Assembly (NCBI RefSeq): GCF_003205295.1
Contig: NZ_QJRP01000003.1
Span: forward strand, 186,001-250,000
Reading direction: 5' to 3'
Source: Pseudomonas mosselii
Lineage (GTDB): Bacteria > Pseudomonadota > Gammaproteobacteria > Pseudomonadales > Pseudomonadaceae
Length of the DNA stretch: 64,000 bases
Positions 15,828-28,200 of the stretch are shown here, in pieces. The notes under the pieces are model-generated. The model searched no databases. It was not told where the DNA came from and was given only the letters and a program-made list of their open reading frames with translations. The translations under genes were made by a program, and so were the position numbers. Positions within the stretch are counted from its first letter, which is position 1. Each line of letters opens with the position of its first letter.

Positions 15828-16352
15828 TCAGGTCCTTGAAGGGGGAAGGGTGTTGTCATCCAGGTACAGCTGCATGAAGGTCAGGTCCAGCCAGCGCCCG
15901 AACTTCACCCCCACCTGCGGCATCTGCCCGGTGATGCTGAAACCCAGGCGTTCGTGCAGGCGGATCGACGCGGCGTTGCCGCTCTCGATGGCGGCGACCA
16001 TCACATGTTTGTCGCAGCGGCGCGCGCGCTCGATCAGCGCTTCCATCAGTACAGGGCCAAGGCCCTTGCCACGCTGGTCGCCACGCACGTACACCGAGTG
16101 CTCGACGGTATGCCGGAAGCCTTCGAACGGCCGCCAGTCGCCAAATGAGGCATAGCCCAGCACGCCGCTGTCGTCCACTGCCACCAAAATAGGGTAGCCC
16201 TGCTGCGCACGGGCCTCGAACCAGGCCAGGCGGTTGCCCAGGTCCACGGGGGTTTCGTTCCAGATCGCCGTGGTGTTGGCCACGGCGTCATTGTAGATGT
16301 CGAGGATGCCCGGCACGTCGTCGATCAGGGCGTCGCGGATCTGGTAACTCAT
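15828..16352 (-). CDS. GNAT acetyltransferase, methionine sulfone/sulfoximine (PAT-like) type
   Basis: 174 residues, the size of phosphinothricin/methionine sulfoximine N-acetyltransferases. Signature: IYNDAVANTTAIWNETP, then SVYVRGDQRGKGLG (acetyl-CoA loop) and AAIESGNAASIRLHERLGF, as in the PA4866-type enzyme that acetylates L-methionine sulfone and sulfoximine. It detoxifies glutamine-synthetase inhibitors, which fits its place 31 bp after urtE in a nitrogen operon. Start ATG 16352 (MSYQIRDA). Confidence 0.85.
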   Translation of the reverse strand: MSYQIRDALIDDVPGILDIYNDAVANTTAIWNETPVDLGNRLAWFEARAQQGYPILVAVDDSGVLGYASFGDWRPFEGFRHTVEHSVYVRGDQRGKGLGPVLMEALIERARRCDKHVMVAAIESGNAASIRLHERLGFSITGQMPQVGVKFGRWLDLTFMQLYLDDNTLPPSRT

Positions 16353-16383
16353 GACAGCGTCTCGCAAGGGAAGTGGTTGCAGA

Positions 16384-17082
16384 TTAAATGGTAACCAGGC
16401 CGCGTACACCTTCGGTCTGCATGTTTTCACCCCGGCCGCGCTGGACGATTTCGCCGCGTGCCATGACCAGGTATTGGTCGGCCAGCTCTTCGGCGAAGTC
16501 GTAGAACTGCTCCACCAGCAGGATGGCCATGTCGCCCCGGTCGGCGAGCTTGCGGATCACCGCGCCGATCTCCTTGATCACCGACGGCTGGATGCCTTCG
16601 GTGGGCTCGTCGAGGATCAGCAGGCGCGGGCGGCTGGCCAGGGCGCGGCCGATGGCCAGCTGTTGCTGCTGGCCGCCCGAGAGGTCGCCGCCACGGCGTT
16701 GCTTCATCTGCTCCAGCACCGGGAACAGCTCGTAGATGAAGGCGGGTACTTCCCGTGCCTCGCGGGCGGGGAAGCGCGACAGGCCCATCAGCAGGTTTTC
16801 CTCGACGGTCAAGCGCGGGAAGATCTCGCGGCCCTGTGGCACGTAGGCGATGCCGGCGTGGACCCTTTGCTGGGGCTTGAGCGTGGTGATTGGCTTGCCT
16901 TCCCATTCCACGCGGCCCTCGCGGGCCGGCAGCAGGCCCATCAGGCAGCGCAGCAAGGTGGTCTTGCCCACGCCGTTGCGGCCCAGCAGGCAGGTGACCT
17001 CGCCGACCTTGGCCTCGAAGGACAGGCCGCGCAGGATGTGGCTGCCGCCGTAGTATTGGTGCAGGGTGTCGATCTTGAGCAT
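16384..17082 (-). CDS. urtE: Urea ABC transporter ATP-binding subunit UrtE
   Basis: 232 residues. Walker A GRNGVGKTT, signature LSGGQQQQLAIGRAL and Walker B RLLILDEPTEGIQP are present. It is the LivF-like second ATPase of the high-affinity urea importer, on the cytoplasmic face of the inner membrane. Start ATG 17082 with AGGGA 7 nt upstream; the frame stays open upstream through a REP pair that separates it from urtD. Fifth gene of urtABCDE. Confidence 0.93.
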   Translation of the reverse strand: MLKIDTLHQYYGGSHILRGLSFEAKVGEVTCLLGRNGVGKTTLLRCLMGLLPAREGRVEWEGKPITTLKPQQRVHAGIAYVPQGREIFPRLTVEENLLMGLSRFPAREAREVPAFIYELFPVLEQMKQRRGGDLSGGQQQQLAIGRALASRPRLLILDEPTEGIQPSVIKEIGAVIRKLADRGDMAILLVEQFYDFAEELADQYLVMARGEIVQRGRGENMQTEGVRGLVTI

Positions 17083-17113
17083 GTGTTGTCCCTGAAATGT
17101 CTGCTTTGCCTGT

Positions 17114-17205
17114 GCCGGCCTCTTCGCGGGTAAACCCGCTCCCACAGGAACTGCGAGCGCATCGATCCCTGTGGGAGCGGGTTTACCCGCGAAAGGGCCG
17201 GCACT
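17114..17205. repeat. REP pair inside the urt operon
   Basis: Two inverted copies of the canonical P. putida REP (CGCGGGTAAACCCGCTCCCA) between urtD and urtE. In mRNA this forms large stem-loops that can stabilise the upstream message or reduce urtE expression. Confidence 0.85.
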
Positions 17206-17227
17206 GGCACCCAAAATCCAAAGCCGA

Positions 17228-18081
<854 letters not shown>

Positions 18082-18085
<4 letters not shown>

Positions 18086-19161
18086 GGCTGGCTCCTTTTC
18101 TTCACAAGGCCGACCACGCCCTTGGGCAGGTACAGGGTGACGAGGATGAACAGCGCACCGAGGAAGAACAGCCAGAACTCGGGGAACGCCACGGTGAACC
18201 AGCTCTTCATGCCATTGACGACGCTGGCGCCAAGCAGCGGCCCGATCAGCGTGCCGCGCCCGCCGAGCGCCACCCACACGGCGGCCTCGATGGAGTTGGT
18301 CGGCGACATCTCGCTGGGGTTGATGATGCCCACCTGAGGCACGTACAGCGCTCCGGCCAGGCCGCACAGCACGGCGCTGAGCACCCATACCAGCAGCTTG
18401 AAGCCACGCGGGTCGTAGCCGCAGAACATCAGCCTGTTCTCTGCATCGCGCACGGCGGTGAGCAGGCGCCCGAACTTGCTCTGGGTCAGGCGCCAGCACA
18501 GGAACAGGCTGCCCAGCAGCAGTCCAACCGTCAGCAGGAACAGCACGGCCCGGGTGCCCTGGGCGGTGATGTCGAAACCGAGGATGGTGCGGAAATTGGT
18601 GAAGCCGTTGTTGCCGCCAAAGCCGGTCTCGTTGCGGAAGAACAACAGCATGCCGGCGAAGGTCAGGGCCTGGGTCATGATCGAGAAGTACACACCCTTG
18701 ATCCGCGAGCGGAAGGCGAAGAAGCCGAACACCAGGGCCAGCAGCCCCGGCGCCAGCACCACCAGGCACAGCGCCCAGGCGAAGTGCTGGGTGCCGGCCC
18801 AGTACCAGGGCAGCTCGCTCCACGACAGGAAGGTCATGAACCCCGGCAGGCCGTCGCCGGCCGCCTGGCGCATCAGGTACATGCCCATGGCGTAGCCGCC
18901 CAGGGCGAAGAACAGACCGTGGCCCAAAGACAGCAAGCCTGCGTAGCCCCAGACCAGGTCCAGGGCCAGGGCGACGATGGCGTAGCAGAGGATCTTGCCA
19001 ACCAGGGTCAGGGTGTAGGCCGAGACCTGCAGCGTGTGTCCGTCGGGCAGCAGCGACAGCAACGGCAGGGCCAGCAGCAGCAGGACGACAACGGCGCCGA
19101 CGGCCAGCGACACCTGGGTGCCGGCCTTGCGCGAGGCAGTGACAATCAATGGCTGGTTCAT
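18082..19161 (-). CDS. urtC: Urea ABC transporter permease UrtC
   Basis: 359 residues, LivM-like permease with about nine membrane helices; visible landmarks are YAIVALALDLVWGYAGLLSLGHGLFFALGGYAMG and the coupling segment GRLLTAVRDAENRLMFCGYD that docks on the ATPases. It begins at ATG 19161, overlapping the urtB stop by 1 bp (TGATG), and overlaps urtD at its end. Inner membrane. Confidence 0.93.
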
Positions 19162-20648
19162 CAGTCGATTACCCGTCCCTTGAGGGCGAACAGGCCTTGC
19201 GGGCGCTTCTGGATAAACAGAATGATCAGCGCAAGGATGAGGATCTTGCCCAGCACCGCACCGATCTGCGGCTCCAGCAGTTTGTTGGCGATGCCCAGCC
19301 CGAAGGCCGCCCACAGGCTGCCAGCCAGCTGGCCGACGCCGCCGAGCACCACCACCAGGAACGAGTCGATGATGTAGCTCTGGCCCAGGTCCGGCCCGAC
19401 GTTGCCGACCTGGCTCAGGGCCACGCCGCCGAGCCCGGCGATGCCGGAGCCGAGGCCGAAGGCGAGCATGTCGACGCGCCCGGTGGACACCCCGCAGCAG
19501 GCTGCCATGTTGCGGTTCTGGGTGACCGCACGCACGTTCAGGCCCAGCCGCGTGCGGTTGAGCAGCAGCCAGGTGAGCACCACCACGGCCAAGGCGAAGC
19601 CGATGATCACCAGGCGGTTGTACGGCAGCACCAGGTTGGGCAGCACCTGGATACCGCCGGACAGCCAGGCCGGGTTGCTCACCTCGACGTTCTGCGCGCC
19701 GAAGATCAACCGCACGGCCTGGATCAGGATCAGGCTGATGCCCCAGGTGGCCAGCAGGGTTTCCAGCGGGCGGCCGTAGAGGTGACGGATCACCGTGCGC
19801 TCCAGCGCCATGCCGACGCCCGCGCTGACGGCGAAGGCCACCGGCAGGGCGATCAGCGGGTAGAACTCGATGGCGCCGGGGGCAAAACGCTGCAGCAGCA
19901 CCTGGACCATGTAGGTGCTGTAGGCGCCGAGCATCAGCATCTCGCCATGGGCCATGTTGATCACGCCCAGCAGGCCGAAGGTGATCGCCAGGCCTAGCGC
20001 CGCCAGCAGCAGGATCGAGCCCAGCGACAGACCGCTGAAGGCTTGGCCGAGCAGCTCGCCGACCAGCAATTTGCGCTGCACTTGGGCCAGGCTGGTTTCA
20101 GCGGCGGTGCGCACGGCGGCGTCGGTTTCGGCGTCGGGTTGTAGTAGCGCTTCGAGGCGGGTGCGGGCCAGCGGGTCGCCGGTTTCGCCGAGCAGGCGCA
20201 CGGCGGCCAGGCGTACCGCGGGTTCGCTGGCGCCCAGTTGCAGGTTGGCCAGGGCCAGGCCGAGGGCGGCGTGCACGGCGGCGTCCGGTTCGCTGGCGAA
20301 GCGGCGGTCGAGGAAGGCCATCTGCGCCGGCTGGGCGGTTTTCTGCAATTGCTGGGCGGCGGCCAGGCGCACGTTGGCTTGGTCGCTGAACAGTTGATGG
20401 CTGGACAGGGCGTTGTCGATCAGGCCGCGCAGACGGTTGTTCAGGCGCAGTTTGCGCGTGTCGTTTTCGGCGATGCGGCCCTGGCGCAGGCTTTCCAGCA
20501 GCGGCAGGCGGGCGGCATCGGGTTGCGCGGCCCAGGTTTGGAGCAGGTTGGCCTGTTCGGCGGGCTTGGCGCTGAGGAAGAATTCGCCCTCGCTGGCTTG
20601 GGATGCCAGGGGCAGAAGTAGGAGGAGGGTGAGCAGGAGTCTGAGCAT
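19161..20648 (-). CDS. urtB: Urea ABC transporter permease UrtB
   Basis: 495 residues. Unlike LivH it has a signal peptide (MLRLLLTLLLLLPLASQASE) and a roughly 190-residue periplasmic helical-repeat region before the permease core (LGLAITFGLLGVINMAHGEM, then MAACCGVSTGRVDMLAFGLG). This extended layout is normal for UrtB. Start ATG 20648; the frame is open upstream only through a REP. Inner membrane channel subunit. Confidence 0.92.
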   Translation of the reverse strand: MLRLLLTLLLLLPLASQASEGEFFLSAKPAEQANLLQTWAAQPDAARLPLLESLRQGRIAENDTRKLRLNNRLRGLIDNALSSHQLFSDQANVRLAAAQQLQKTAQPAQMAFLDRRFASEPDAAVHAALGLALANLQLGASEPAVRLAAVRLLGETGDPLARTRLEALLQPDAETDAAVRTAAETSLAQVQRKLLVGELLGQAFSGLSLGSILLLAALGLAITFGLLGVINMAHGEMLMLGAYSTYMVQVLLQRFAPGAIEFYPLIALPVAFAVSAGVGMALERTVIRHLYGRPLETLLATWGISLILIQAVRLIFGAQNVEVSNPAWLSGGIQVLPNLVLPYNRLVIIGFALAVVVLTWLLLNRTRLGLNVRAVTQNRNMAACCGVSTGRVDMLAFGLGSGIAGLGGVALSQVGNVGPDLGQSYIIDSFLVVVLGGVGQLAGSLWAAFGLGIANKLLEPQIGAVLGKILILALIILFIQKRPQGLFALKGRVID

Positions 20649-20678
20649 GCGAGTAATCCTGGAAATCGGCGGTGGATT

Positions 20679-20780
20679 CTTCGCGGGTAAACCCGCTCCC
20701 ACAGGTAGGGTGCAAGGCCTGAAACCTGTGCGGTCCCTGTGGGAGCGGGTTTACCCGCGAATGGGCCGCAGCGCGGCCCC
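20679..20780. repeat. REP pair between urtA and urtB
   Basis: Inverted pair of canonical REP elements, with a GGGCCGCAGCGCGGCCC hairpin just after the urtA stop. The position after the binding-protein gene fits a role in raising urtA expression over the rest of the operon. Confidence 0.85.
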
Positions 20781-20786
20781 ATGCAC

Positions 20787-22052
20787 TCAGTTACCTTTCA
20801 CTGCATAGTCCGGCCGCTTGTCATTCCCCGGAATGAACGGGCTCCAAGGCTGCGCCCGCAGCGGCTGCTCGGTCTGCCACACCACACTGAACTGCCCGTC
20901 ATCCTGGATCTCGCCGATCATCACCGGCTTGTGCAGGTGGTGGTTGCTCTTGTCCATGGTCAGGGTGAAGCCCGACGGCGCCTTGAAGCTCTGACCGGCC
21001 AGCGCCTCGCGCACCTTGTCCACATCGGTGCTGCCGGCCTTCTGCGCCGCCTGCGCCCACATGTGGATACCGACGTAGGTGGCCTCCATCGGGTCGTTGG
21101 TCACCGCCTTGTCGGCCCCCGGCAGGCCCTTGGCCTTGGCATAGGCCTTCCAGTCGGCGACGAACTTCTGGTTCACCGGGTTATCCACAGACTCGAAGTA
21201 GTTCCACGCCGCCAGGTGACCCACCAGCGGCTTGGTATCGATGCCGCGCAGCTCCTCTTCACCCACCGAGAACGCCACCACCGGCACGTCGGTGGCCTTC
21301 AGCCCCTGGTTGGCCAGCTCCTTGTAGAACGGCACGTTGGAGTCGCCATTGACCGTGGAAATGACTGCCGTCTTGCCGCCTGCCGAGAACTTCTTGATGT
21401 TGGCGACGATGGTCTGGTAATCGCTGTGGCCGAACGGCGTGTACACCTCTTCGATGTCCTTGTCGGTTACGCCCTTGCTGTGCAGGAAGGCGCGCAGGAT
21501 CTTGTTGGTGGTGCGCGGGTAGACGTAGTCGGTGCCCAGCAGGAAGAAGCGCTTGGCGCCGCCGCCGTCCTCGCTCATCAGGTACTCGACGGCCGGGATC
21601 GCCTGCTGGTTGGGCGCCGCACCGGTGTAGAACACGTTCGGCGACATCTCTTCACCCTCGTACTGCACCGGGTAGAACAGCAGGCCGTTGAGCTCCTCGA
21701 ACACCGGCAGTACTGACTTGCGCGACACCGAGGTCCAGCAGCCGAACACCACCGCCACCTTGTCCTGGGTCAGCAACTGGCGACTCTTCTCGGCGAACAG
21801 CGGCCAGTTGGACGCCGGGTCCACCACCACCGCTTCGAGCTGCTTGCCGTTGACCCCACCCTTGGCGTTGATCTGGTCGATGGTCATCAGCGCCATGTCC
21901 TTGAGCGAGGTCTCGGAAATCGCCATGGTCCCCGACAGCGAATGCAGGATGCCGACCTTGATGGTCTCGGCGGCCTGGGTGCTCCAGCTCAGGCCCATCG
22001 CGGCGATCGATGCGCCGAGGGTGAAGGCCTTGATCAGACTGCGTCGCTTCAT
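20787..22052 (-). CDS. urtA: Urea ABC transporter substrate-binding protein UrtA
   Basis: 421 residues. The signal peptide starts MKRRSLIKAFTLGAS, with a twin-arginine-like RR motif. The mature part is a type I periplasmic binding protein: ETIKVGILHSLSGTMAISE is the typical first strand, and FYPVQYEGEEMSPNVFYTGA is characteristic of urea/short-chain-amide binders. Start ATG 22052 with GGAGAG 6 nt upstream; 40 bp further up is a sigma-54 promoter. First gene of urtABCDE. Confidence 0.93.
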   Translation of the reverse strand: MKRRSLIKAFTLGASIAAMGLSWSTQAAETIKVGILHSLSGTMAISETSLKDMALMTIDQINAKGGVNGKQLEAVVVDPASNWPLFAEKSRQLLTQDKVAVVFGCWTSVSRKSVLPVFEELNGLLFYPVQYEGEEMSPNVFYTGAAPNQQAIPAVEYLMSEDGGGAKRFFLLGTDYVYPRTTNKILRAFLHSKGVTDKDIEEVYTPFGHSDYQTIVANIKKFSAGGKTAVISTVNGDSNVPFYKELANQGLKATDVPVVAFSVGEEELRGIDTKPLVGHLAAWNYFESVDNPVNQKFVADWKAYAKAKGLPGADKAVTNDPMEATYVGIHMWAQAAQKAGSTDVDKVREALAGQSFKAPSGFTLTMDKSNHHLHKPVMIGEIQDDGQFSVVWQTEQPLRAQPWSPFIPGNDKRPDYAVKGN

Positions 22053-22102
22053 GTGCTCTCTCCGCTGAGTTTTTATGGTGTTGGCCAAGCGGGGAGGGGT
22101 GT

Positions 22103-22118
22103 TGCAAGGGGTGTGCCT
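22103..22118 (-). promoter_or_regulatory. Sigma-54 promoter of urtA
   Basis: Minus-strand AGGCACACCCCTTGCA matches TGGCACG-N4-TTGCA with correct GG-GC spacing. Transcription would start about 40 bp before the urtA ATG. This implies NtrC-type nitrogen control; I could not identify a clear NtrC site. Confidence 0.65.
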
Positions 22119-22212
22119 AGTGGCGCAAGTAGTGTGATAGAGGGGTTGTGCGAGGTGTTGGGGCGTTGTTCCGGTCCAGCTCGGTGCCTGAGGGCTTTGC
22201 GTGCACAGGATT

Positions 22213-22231
22213 GGGGCTGCAGAGCAGCCCC
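22213..22231. terminator. Hairpin after the Tc toxin A gene
   Basis: Perfect inverted repeat GGGGCTGC-AGA-GCAGCCCC, 15 bp past the stop of the minus-strand toxin gene. No T-run follows, so it may only protect the 3' end. Confidence 0.4.
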
Positions 22232-22245
22232 GAGACCATCAGCCG

Positions 22246-25200
22246 TTACGCATCACCCTGCTTCACTGACCCAGCCTCTTTCCTGATCTCGCCTATCTCC
22301 TTGATGAACGCTTCATCACCCGTCTTGGCCGTGTAAACCATGTTGAACCGTATATCCTCGATGATCGAAAGGTCCTTGAGCAGGTCCTCATCGCCCAACA
22401 GTTCCAGCGTCCACTGCGAGATGGCGCCGGTGCCTTCGAACGGCAGGTAACGGCCATCGTGGAACATCAACTCGTACACCCAGGTACCGGCATCGTAGCC
22501 AAGCCCGTCTTCGGCCACGGTCGACGACAATGCGATCTGCTGGTTTTCGCGGGGATTGCGCTGCACCAACCTGGGGTTTTCACGCGCGTCCGTTACCTTT
22601 TTGTCGCTTTCATTTCCAGGGTAGAACGAGCGGGCTGCACCCTTGTCCGGCTCGAGCAGCGTAGAGCTACCTGTCTGCTTGAGAATTGCACACAGCTCCT
22701 CCGGCTTTTTGTCTGCCTTGAGTACGAGCGTGACGGACACGTACTTCAGTTGGCGCAAGTAGTGGCCCGGGTAACCTTTGTCGAAGTCATCTGCCTTGAA
22801 CTCGAACGTGTGCTTCAGCGAGGTGGTACGGTCGGCCTCCGTCTTGAAAATGCCGGCCCACTTTTCTTCTGGCTTGATTGCAAAACTGTCCAGTTGTTTC
22901 TTGAGGCTGAACGACTTCTTGATCGTCAGCCGCCGCTCGTTCCTGGCCAGGTATTCATTCTCCATCTGCTGCAAGTTCACCAGCAGCGATTCACCCACCA
23001 GCATGCCTTTGTAGTTGTCGCGCCAGGCTCTGGTATCGATGAAGCTGTCACGCCGGTAGTCACCGATCTCGTAGCGCCAGGCGGCTTCTACCCCCATGCA
23101 CAGCGAGCGTACAGCGTCGTAGGCAGCGCCGTAGATATGCTCCTGGCGTGCCACCAGCCAGTTGTAGATGGGGATGATGGTGAACCCGGTGGTCATGGAC
23201 ACGTAGGCTTCCTTCAGGTTAACCAGATCCTGTCGGCACTTTTCAAGGTTGATGGTGCTGGCATTGAGTTCGATGTTGGTTTCGGCCAGTTGTTGGTCAA
23301 TGATCTTCAGGTCCCATTCAGCCTGGCTTTTATCGAATGCCCAGCCGGCGGCGCGGCGGTTATAGGCTGCCTGGATTACCAGTTCATCGGCGATGACATT
23401 GCTGATGTCGGCTGCCATCTCGAAGCCTTGGCCAAGCCAAACGTTCATGGCTTCAGGTTTGTTCCCCCCCACCGCCAACCCGTAGATCGTGGGGACCGTA
23501 ACACCCAATGCGCCCGCGATTGCAAAGTTATAGATGGCTGCAGCCTTGCTGGCTTTCGACATCCAAGAGAAGGCGGTGGCTAGTTCTTCTTCGGGAGAGC
23601 GACCGACATCGATGAGTTCGCCGAAATATTCTTTCTGCGCCAGCGCTTTGTCGCGGCTGATCAGCAGTACCTTTTTCTTGGCTTCAACGCCGCTGATGGC
23701 TTCTTTCTGCAAGCGGATCGCGAAATCGGCCATCTTGATATCCTGGGCTTTTAACTGCACCGCCAGGCTGGTGTTGAACTCTTCCTCCATCAAGCTCATG
23801 TAATGCCTGCCGAAGTCCGACAGCTGCTGGGCCGCTGCCTTGGCGAGTGGCAGCAACTGGCGGAAGCGGTAGTGGGGAATGGCATTGAGACCACTGCGGT
23901 AAGGAATTGGCACGTTGCTCACGCCGCCTCGGTCGTTGTCGAAGGCGTCCAGGCTTTCACTGTTCCAGTCCAGCGGCGGCAAGGCCTTGCCATCCAGGGT
24001 CAAGCCGTGGCGCAGGTTGTGCAGGCGGCTCAGCAGGGTCTTGCGCAACGCTAGTATCCTGGGGTTGAGCGGGCTCCTGAAGGCACTTGCGCTGACCGTG
24101 GCAAGGGTGGCTGGTTTCCAGCGCGAGGCATCGCCCTGGTTGGGCAGCGGGCCCAGTAGCTTCAACGCCTGCTGGTAGCACATCCAGGCGTGGTTGAGGT
24201 TGCTCAGGGTCGGCTGACGATAATAGTGGTCGCCCTGTTGCTGCCAGTTGTCCAGCAGCGCAAGGTAGATGGCCTGCTGATAATGCCGTGACTGGATGAA
24301 GACCTGATCGATGGGCTCCACCCTCTTGCGCAGTGCCGAGCGCAAGGTGCCCACTTGCGAGAGCGGGCGAGTACACCAGGGGGCTGGTCTGCCCTGCTCG
24401 TCCGCGTGGATTCGGTAGGGGTTGAACAGGTAGCGCAGGTACCAGTCCTCTGCCTCCTCGAACTGACACTGCTCGGTCAGGCGCATGGCAATCATCGCCG
24501 GCACATGCAGGAACAATTCACGGAAATAGAGCGCATTGGCGCCATGGAAGTCCATCTCTATTGTCTTGGTCGCGTCGTCGAGGTCAGGTTCGAGGAGTGT
24601 CTGGGTGTCCCAGTCCAGTACGCGATGGATGCTCTGACTGGCACGGGCGACCAGGTTCTTACCGAACAGAGTATTGAGGCGGATCTTGTCGTTCGTGAGG
24701 CGGGGCTGGAACACCTTGGCCAAGCTCAGGTCCAGGTATTGAGCCTGCGCTGTGTTCGAGGCAAGGCAAACAGACCATAATTCATCGACTTTAAGGTCCT
24801 TGACGGTAACGGTGTAGACGCTTTTATTGAGTAGCGTGCTCCCATGCTGATACTTCAGGGTGATTTCATATTCAGTGTCAGGGGTGTAGAGGAATTTCAC
24901 GCGAGCGGCCAAGTGCTTGTGGTTCACCGAGAGATGGTCAGAGGCGGAGTGTGTGCTGTTGCCATTTTTTACACTGATTTCAAGCTTGAAATTGTTCCCC
25001 CAACTTCCATCCAGGAACCGTTCCTTGTTGTACAGAACACTGGCCGTCAGTTCTTTTTTACGGGCAGATGAAACTGCGAGGTGCAGGGTGAATGCTTGTT
25101 CTTTGGCTATTGCGGCGAAGCCGGCCTTGTCGCCAAGACCCGGTGGTGTTTCTTCGTGTGATTTTTCGTTACGCTCGATCACCACGGAAGTGCCGTTATA

Positions 25201-28200
25201 AGGGTGCTGGACTGTTTGAGCATTTTTATAACTTCTGAACAAGGCCTCGACGAGCTCTTTCTTGACGTTTGGGTCGTATTCCTTTCTTTCTATCAAGAGC
25301 AAGTCACGGCTCTCAAGGTGGTAGTCATCTGTGGTTGGTTTTTGAGCTGTTTTACCTTCCGTTGTTTCGTATCTTTTACTGTAGTCCACACTGCTGTCGT
25401 AGAGCAGGGCCGTGAGCCATGGATCGTTTTCTCGCTCGCCTTCGTCGTTGACCACGACAATCAGGCCGGGCTTGAAGTCGAGGCTTTTTGCATAAATCTT
25501 TTCATCCCAGTTGCCTTTGTCGTCATACCCGTCAAGACACAGCAGCTCATTGCTCGTACTCCATGTGCCATCGCTTTGGCGGAAAGCGTAATGCACCGAC
25601 AACCGGCGTTTGCCGTGCAGTGTCTTGCTGGCATCCTTCTCCTTTGGCAGATCCGAGCTGGCGCGCTCCACCCAGAAAACATAATGACGCTTGGCGATGA
25701 CCACTGGCCGTACAGCATCGAAGCACTTGCCGTCGTTCACGCTTTGCGCAATTTCGCCCGAGGGCGACAGGTCGACTTTCTCCCATTCACTCCAGGCCAG
25801 GGGGCTGATCCGGTCTTTGTCGTCCCGCAGGTTGAGGTCCAGGGTTCTCCAGTAGTACTGGTACGGCGTGGTATTGGTCTTGGCAATCAAGTGGTAGGTG
25901 TCATGCTTGGGATCATGCCCATCCAGATACCCACTGATCACTTGCAGGTTGCTGACCCGTTCGAACTTAGTCAGGTAGTTGCAGATCGCCGTGTCCAGCA
26001 GCGACGTGTCCATCTTGCCCTGATTGATCTCGACCTCGAGCTCCTGGAATGCCACGGTCTTGTTGGGCCGATCGGCGTAGTAGATGAGGTTTGCAGGGTG
26101 ATTGCGCTGTTCCACGAGCCGTTTCCAGGTTCCGTACTGGCCCAGCCCTTGCTGCCATTGTGCCTGGAGCGTGCCTGAGGGCGTGGCGTCTGCGTATCCG
26201 GGCTCAAGGCGGGCCAGCAAACGGGAAACATAGTGCTGCAAGCTGCCGATGGCCTGATTGAGCGGCGTGGTGTTCACCTGACTGCCGACGAAGGCATCGC
26301 AGAGGCAGTAGTCGGACAGGTCATCAATGCTGCTGATGCTCCTGGTGTTGTCCTGCGCAGGCGCCCAGTGCGCGATCAGGTAGCCGGCCAGCGCGTCGCG
26401 CCAGCTTTCTTGTGCATGTGCTTCAACCGTTTCGCGCGTCGCATCGCCGCTGGCGGCCAGGAACAGCTGGCTGATGGCTTCGAACTCGATGTAAGGCGAT
26501 GCCTCATCCAGTTCCGCGAGGTCCAGCAGGCTGCCGCTGGAAAGGCCGGTTCTTGCACTGAGCGCTTGTACACGCAGGATGAAGTCGATGTCTGAAACGG
26601 TCGTGGGTACGCACGGTAGCCATTCCACGCTTCTGACCTTGCCGCCGTCCAGCGCATCAAGGGTGATGGGGAAATAGCCGCGTTTCACGTCGCTCTTGTA
26701 TTCCTCGCCTTTGGCTTTCCAGAGTTCGGGCTTGTGGGCCTTTTCGTATTGCTCCGGCGAGAGCAGCAACGGCTCTGGATTCTCGGCGAGAAAGGCCACC
26801 AGCTTGTCGACCATCGACTGGTGAGCGCCCTTGAACGCATAAGAGGCTGTGTATCGGTAGATGAATTCGCAGAAGAACGATTCCTCGCCCATTTCCTCGT
26901 ACTTGCTTTTTTCCGCCGGCGTGAGGCTGGCCAGGTAGTCGTCAAATGTCGCGCGGGTGTTGCCTGCGTAGGTGGCTTTCTCGATGTGCGGGCTTGCTTC
27001 GAGGGTTTCCTGGGCGGTCCAGCCGATCAGTTCGGCCAGTCGCTTGCTCGCTTCTGTCACTTTGCCGGGTTCGAGGCTGTAGGGGTGGTTGGTCAGGTAA
27101 CCGATGACGTCTTGCTCGTCATGCTTGTGCTGCTGGCAGACGATGACCCAAGCACGGAAGCGGCTGAGCTGATAGCAGAGATCAAGGTTGAGCGTGATGC
27201 CTGTCGCCGGTGTGCTTTCGAGGTCGAACCACGCGCCGTGGTTGCCTGGTGCATCCACCATGCCTGGGGTGAGGCGAAGCGCCTTGATCAGTTCACCGCA
27301 GCGCATCACTTTGGACCAGAGAGCGCCCGTGAGCTTCTCAAGAATGGCTCCGAGTTGCTTCGGGTCTTTGCCTTTAGCTGCCTCGTGAATGTTCTTGAGA
27401 AGGCCCTCGGCTGTTGTGCCGCACCATTTCAGCAGCGGTGCGACATGCAGTTTGGTCACCTCTTGCCGGCCTGATGCGTCGGCCAAGGCCAATCCCAGCA
27501 TGGTGGCGGCAAGATCCTCCAGCTTGCTGTTGCTCTTGTCGGAGAAGGCCTGATCAATTGCCTGCAGATGATCGCCGATGACCTGGCCCAGTCGACTGTC
27601 CTGTGTAGGTTTCGCCTCGCCAGTCGGTGTCAGGGCGAGCAGCAGCGTCGTTGGCTGGATGCGCTCCTGGCGCAACCACTGGTCGAGATTGACCAGGGCG
27701 ACCAGCATGTCGAGCACGTCGGGTGCGTTCAAATCGCTGATCTGCGGCGTGCCTGCCAACTGGTCCTGCAAGGTTGTGCCTGTACTGCCGAGCAATGCCA
27801 GAAGTGCCATGGCATCGTTGGGTGTGCGTTTGAGCAGCCGATGCAAGCGGCTCAGGCGATACAGGGATGACAGCAACGCCAGCGACAGGGTCGGGCTCTT
27901 CAGGTTCAATGCCTTGCAGGCCATCTTCAGGTAACCCAGTGTCACCGGCTCGGTCACGCCCAAGGCACTGCTCAAGGCAGGGAGTACCTTGTATTGGCCG
28001 TCGCCGCGATCGGCAGGGTCGAACGCGCGGCCATCGATGACCAGACTGCGCTGGCCCTGGGTGGTCCCCTGACCATCGAGCACGCGGTCTAGCATCGGTG
28101 TCCGCTCACCCACGCTGTAGGCCGACACTTCGAGCACCAGGGCGGCGAACTGTTCGGCACTGACGTCATAGGTGTCTTTCAGGTACTGGAACACGCCCAG

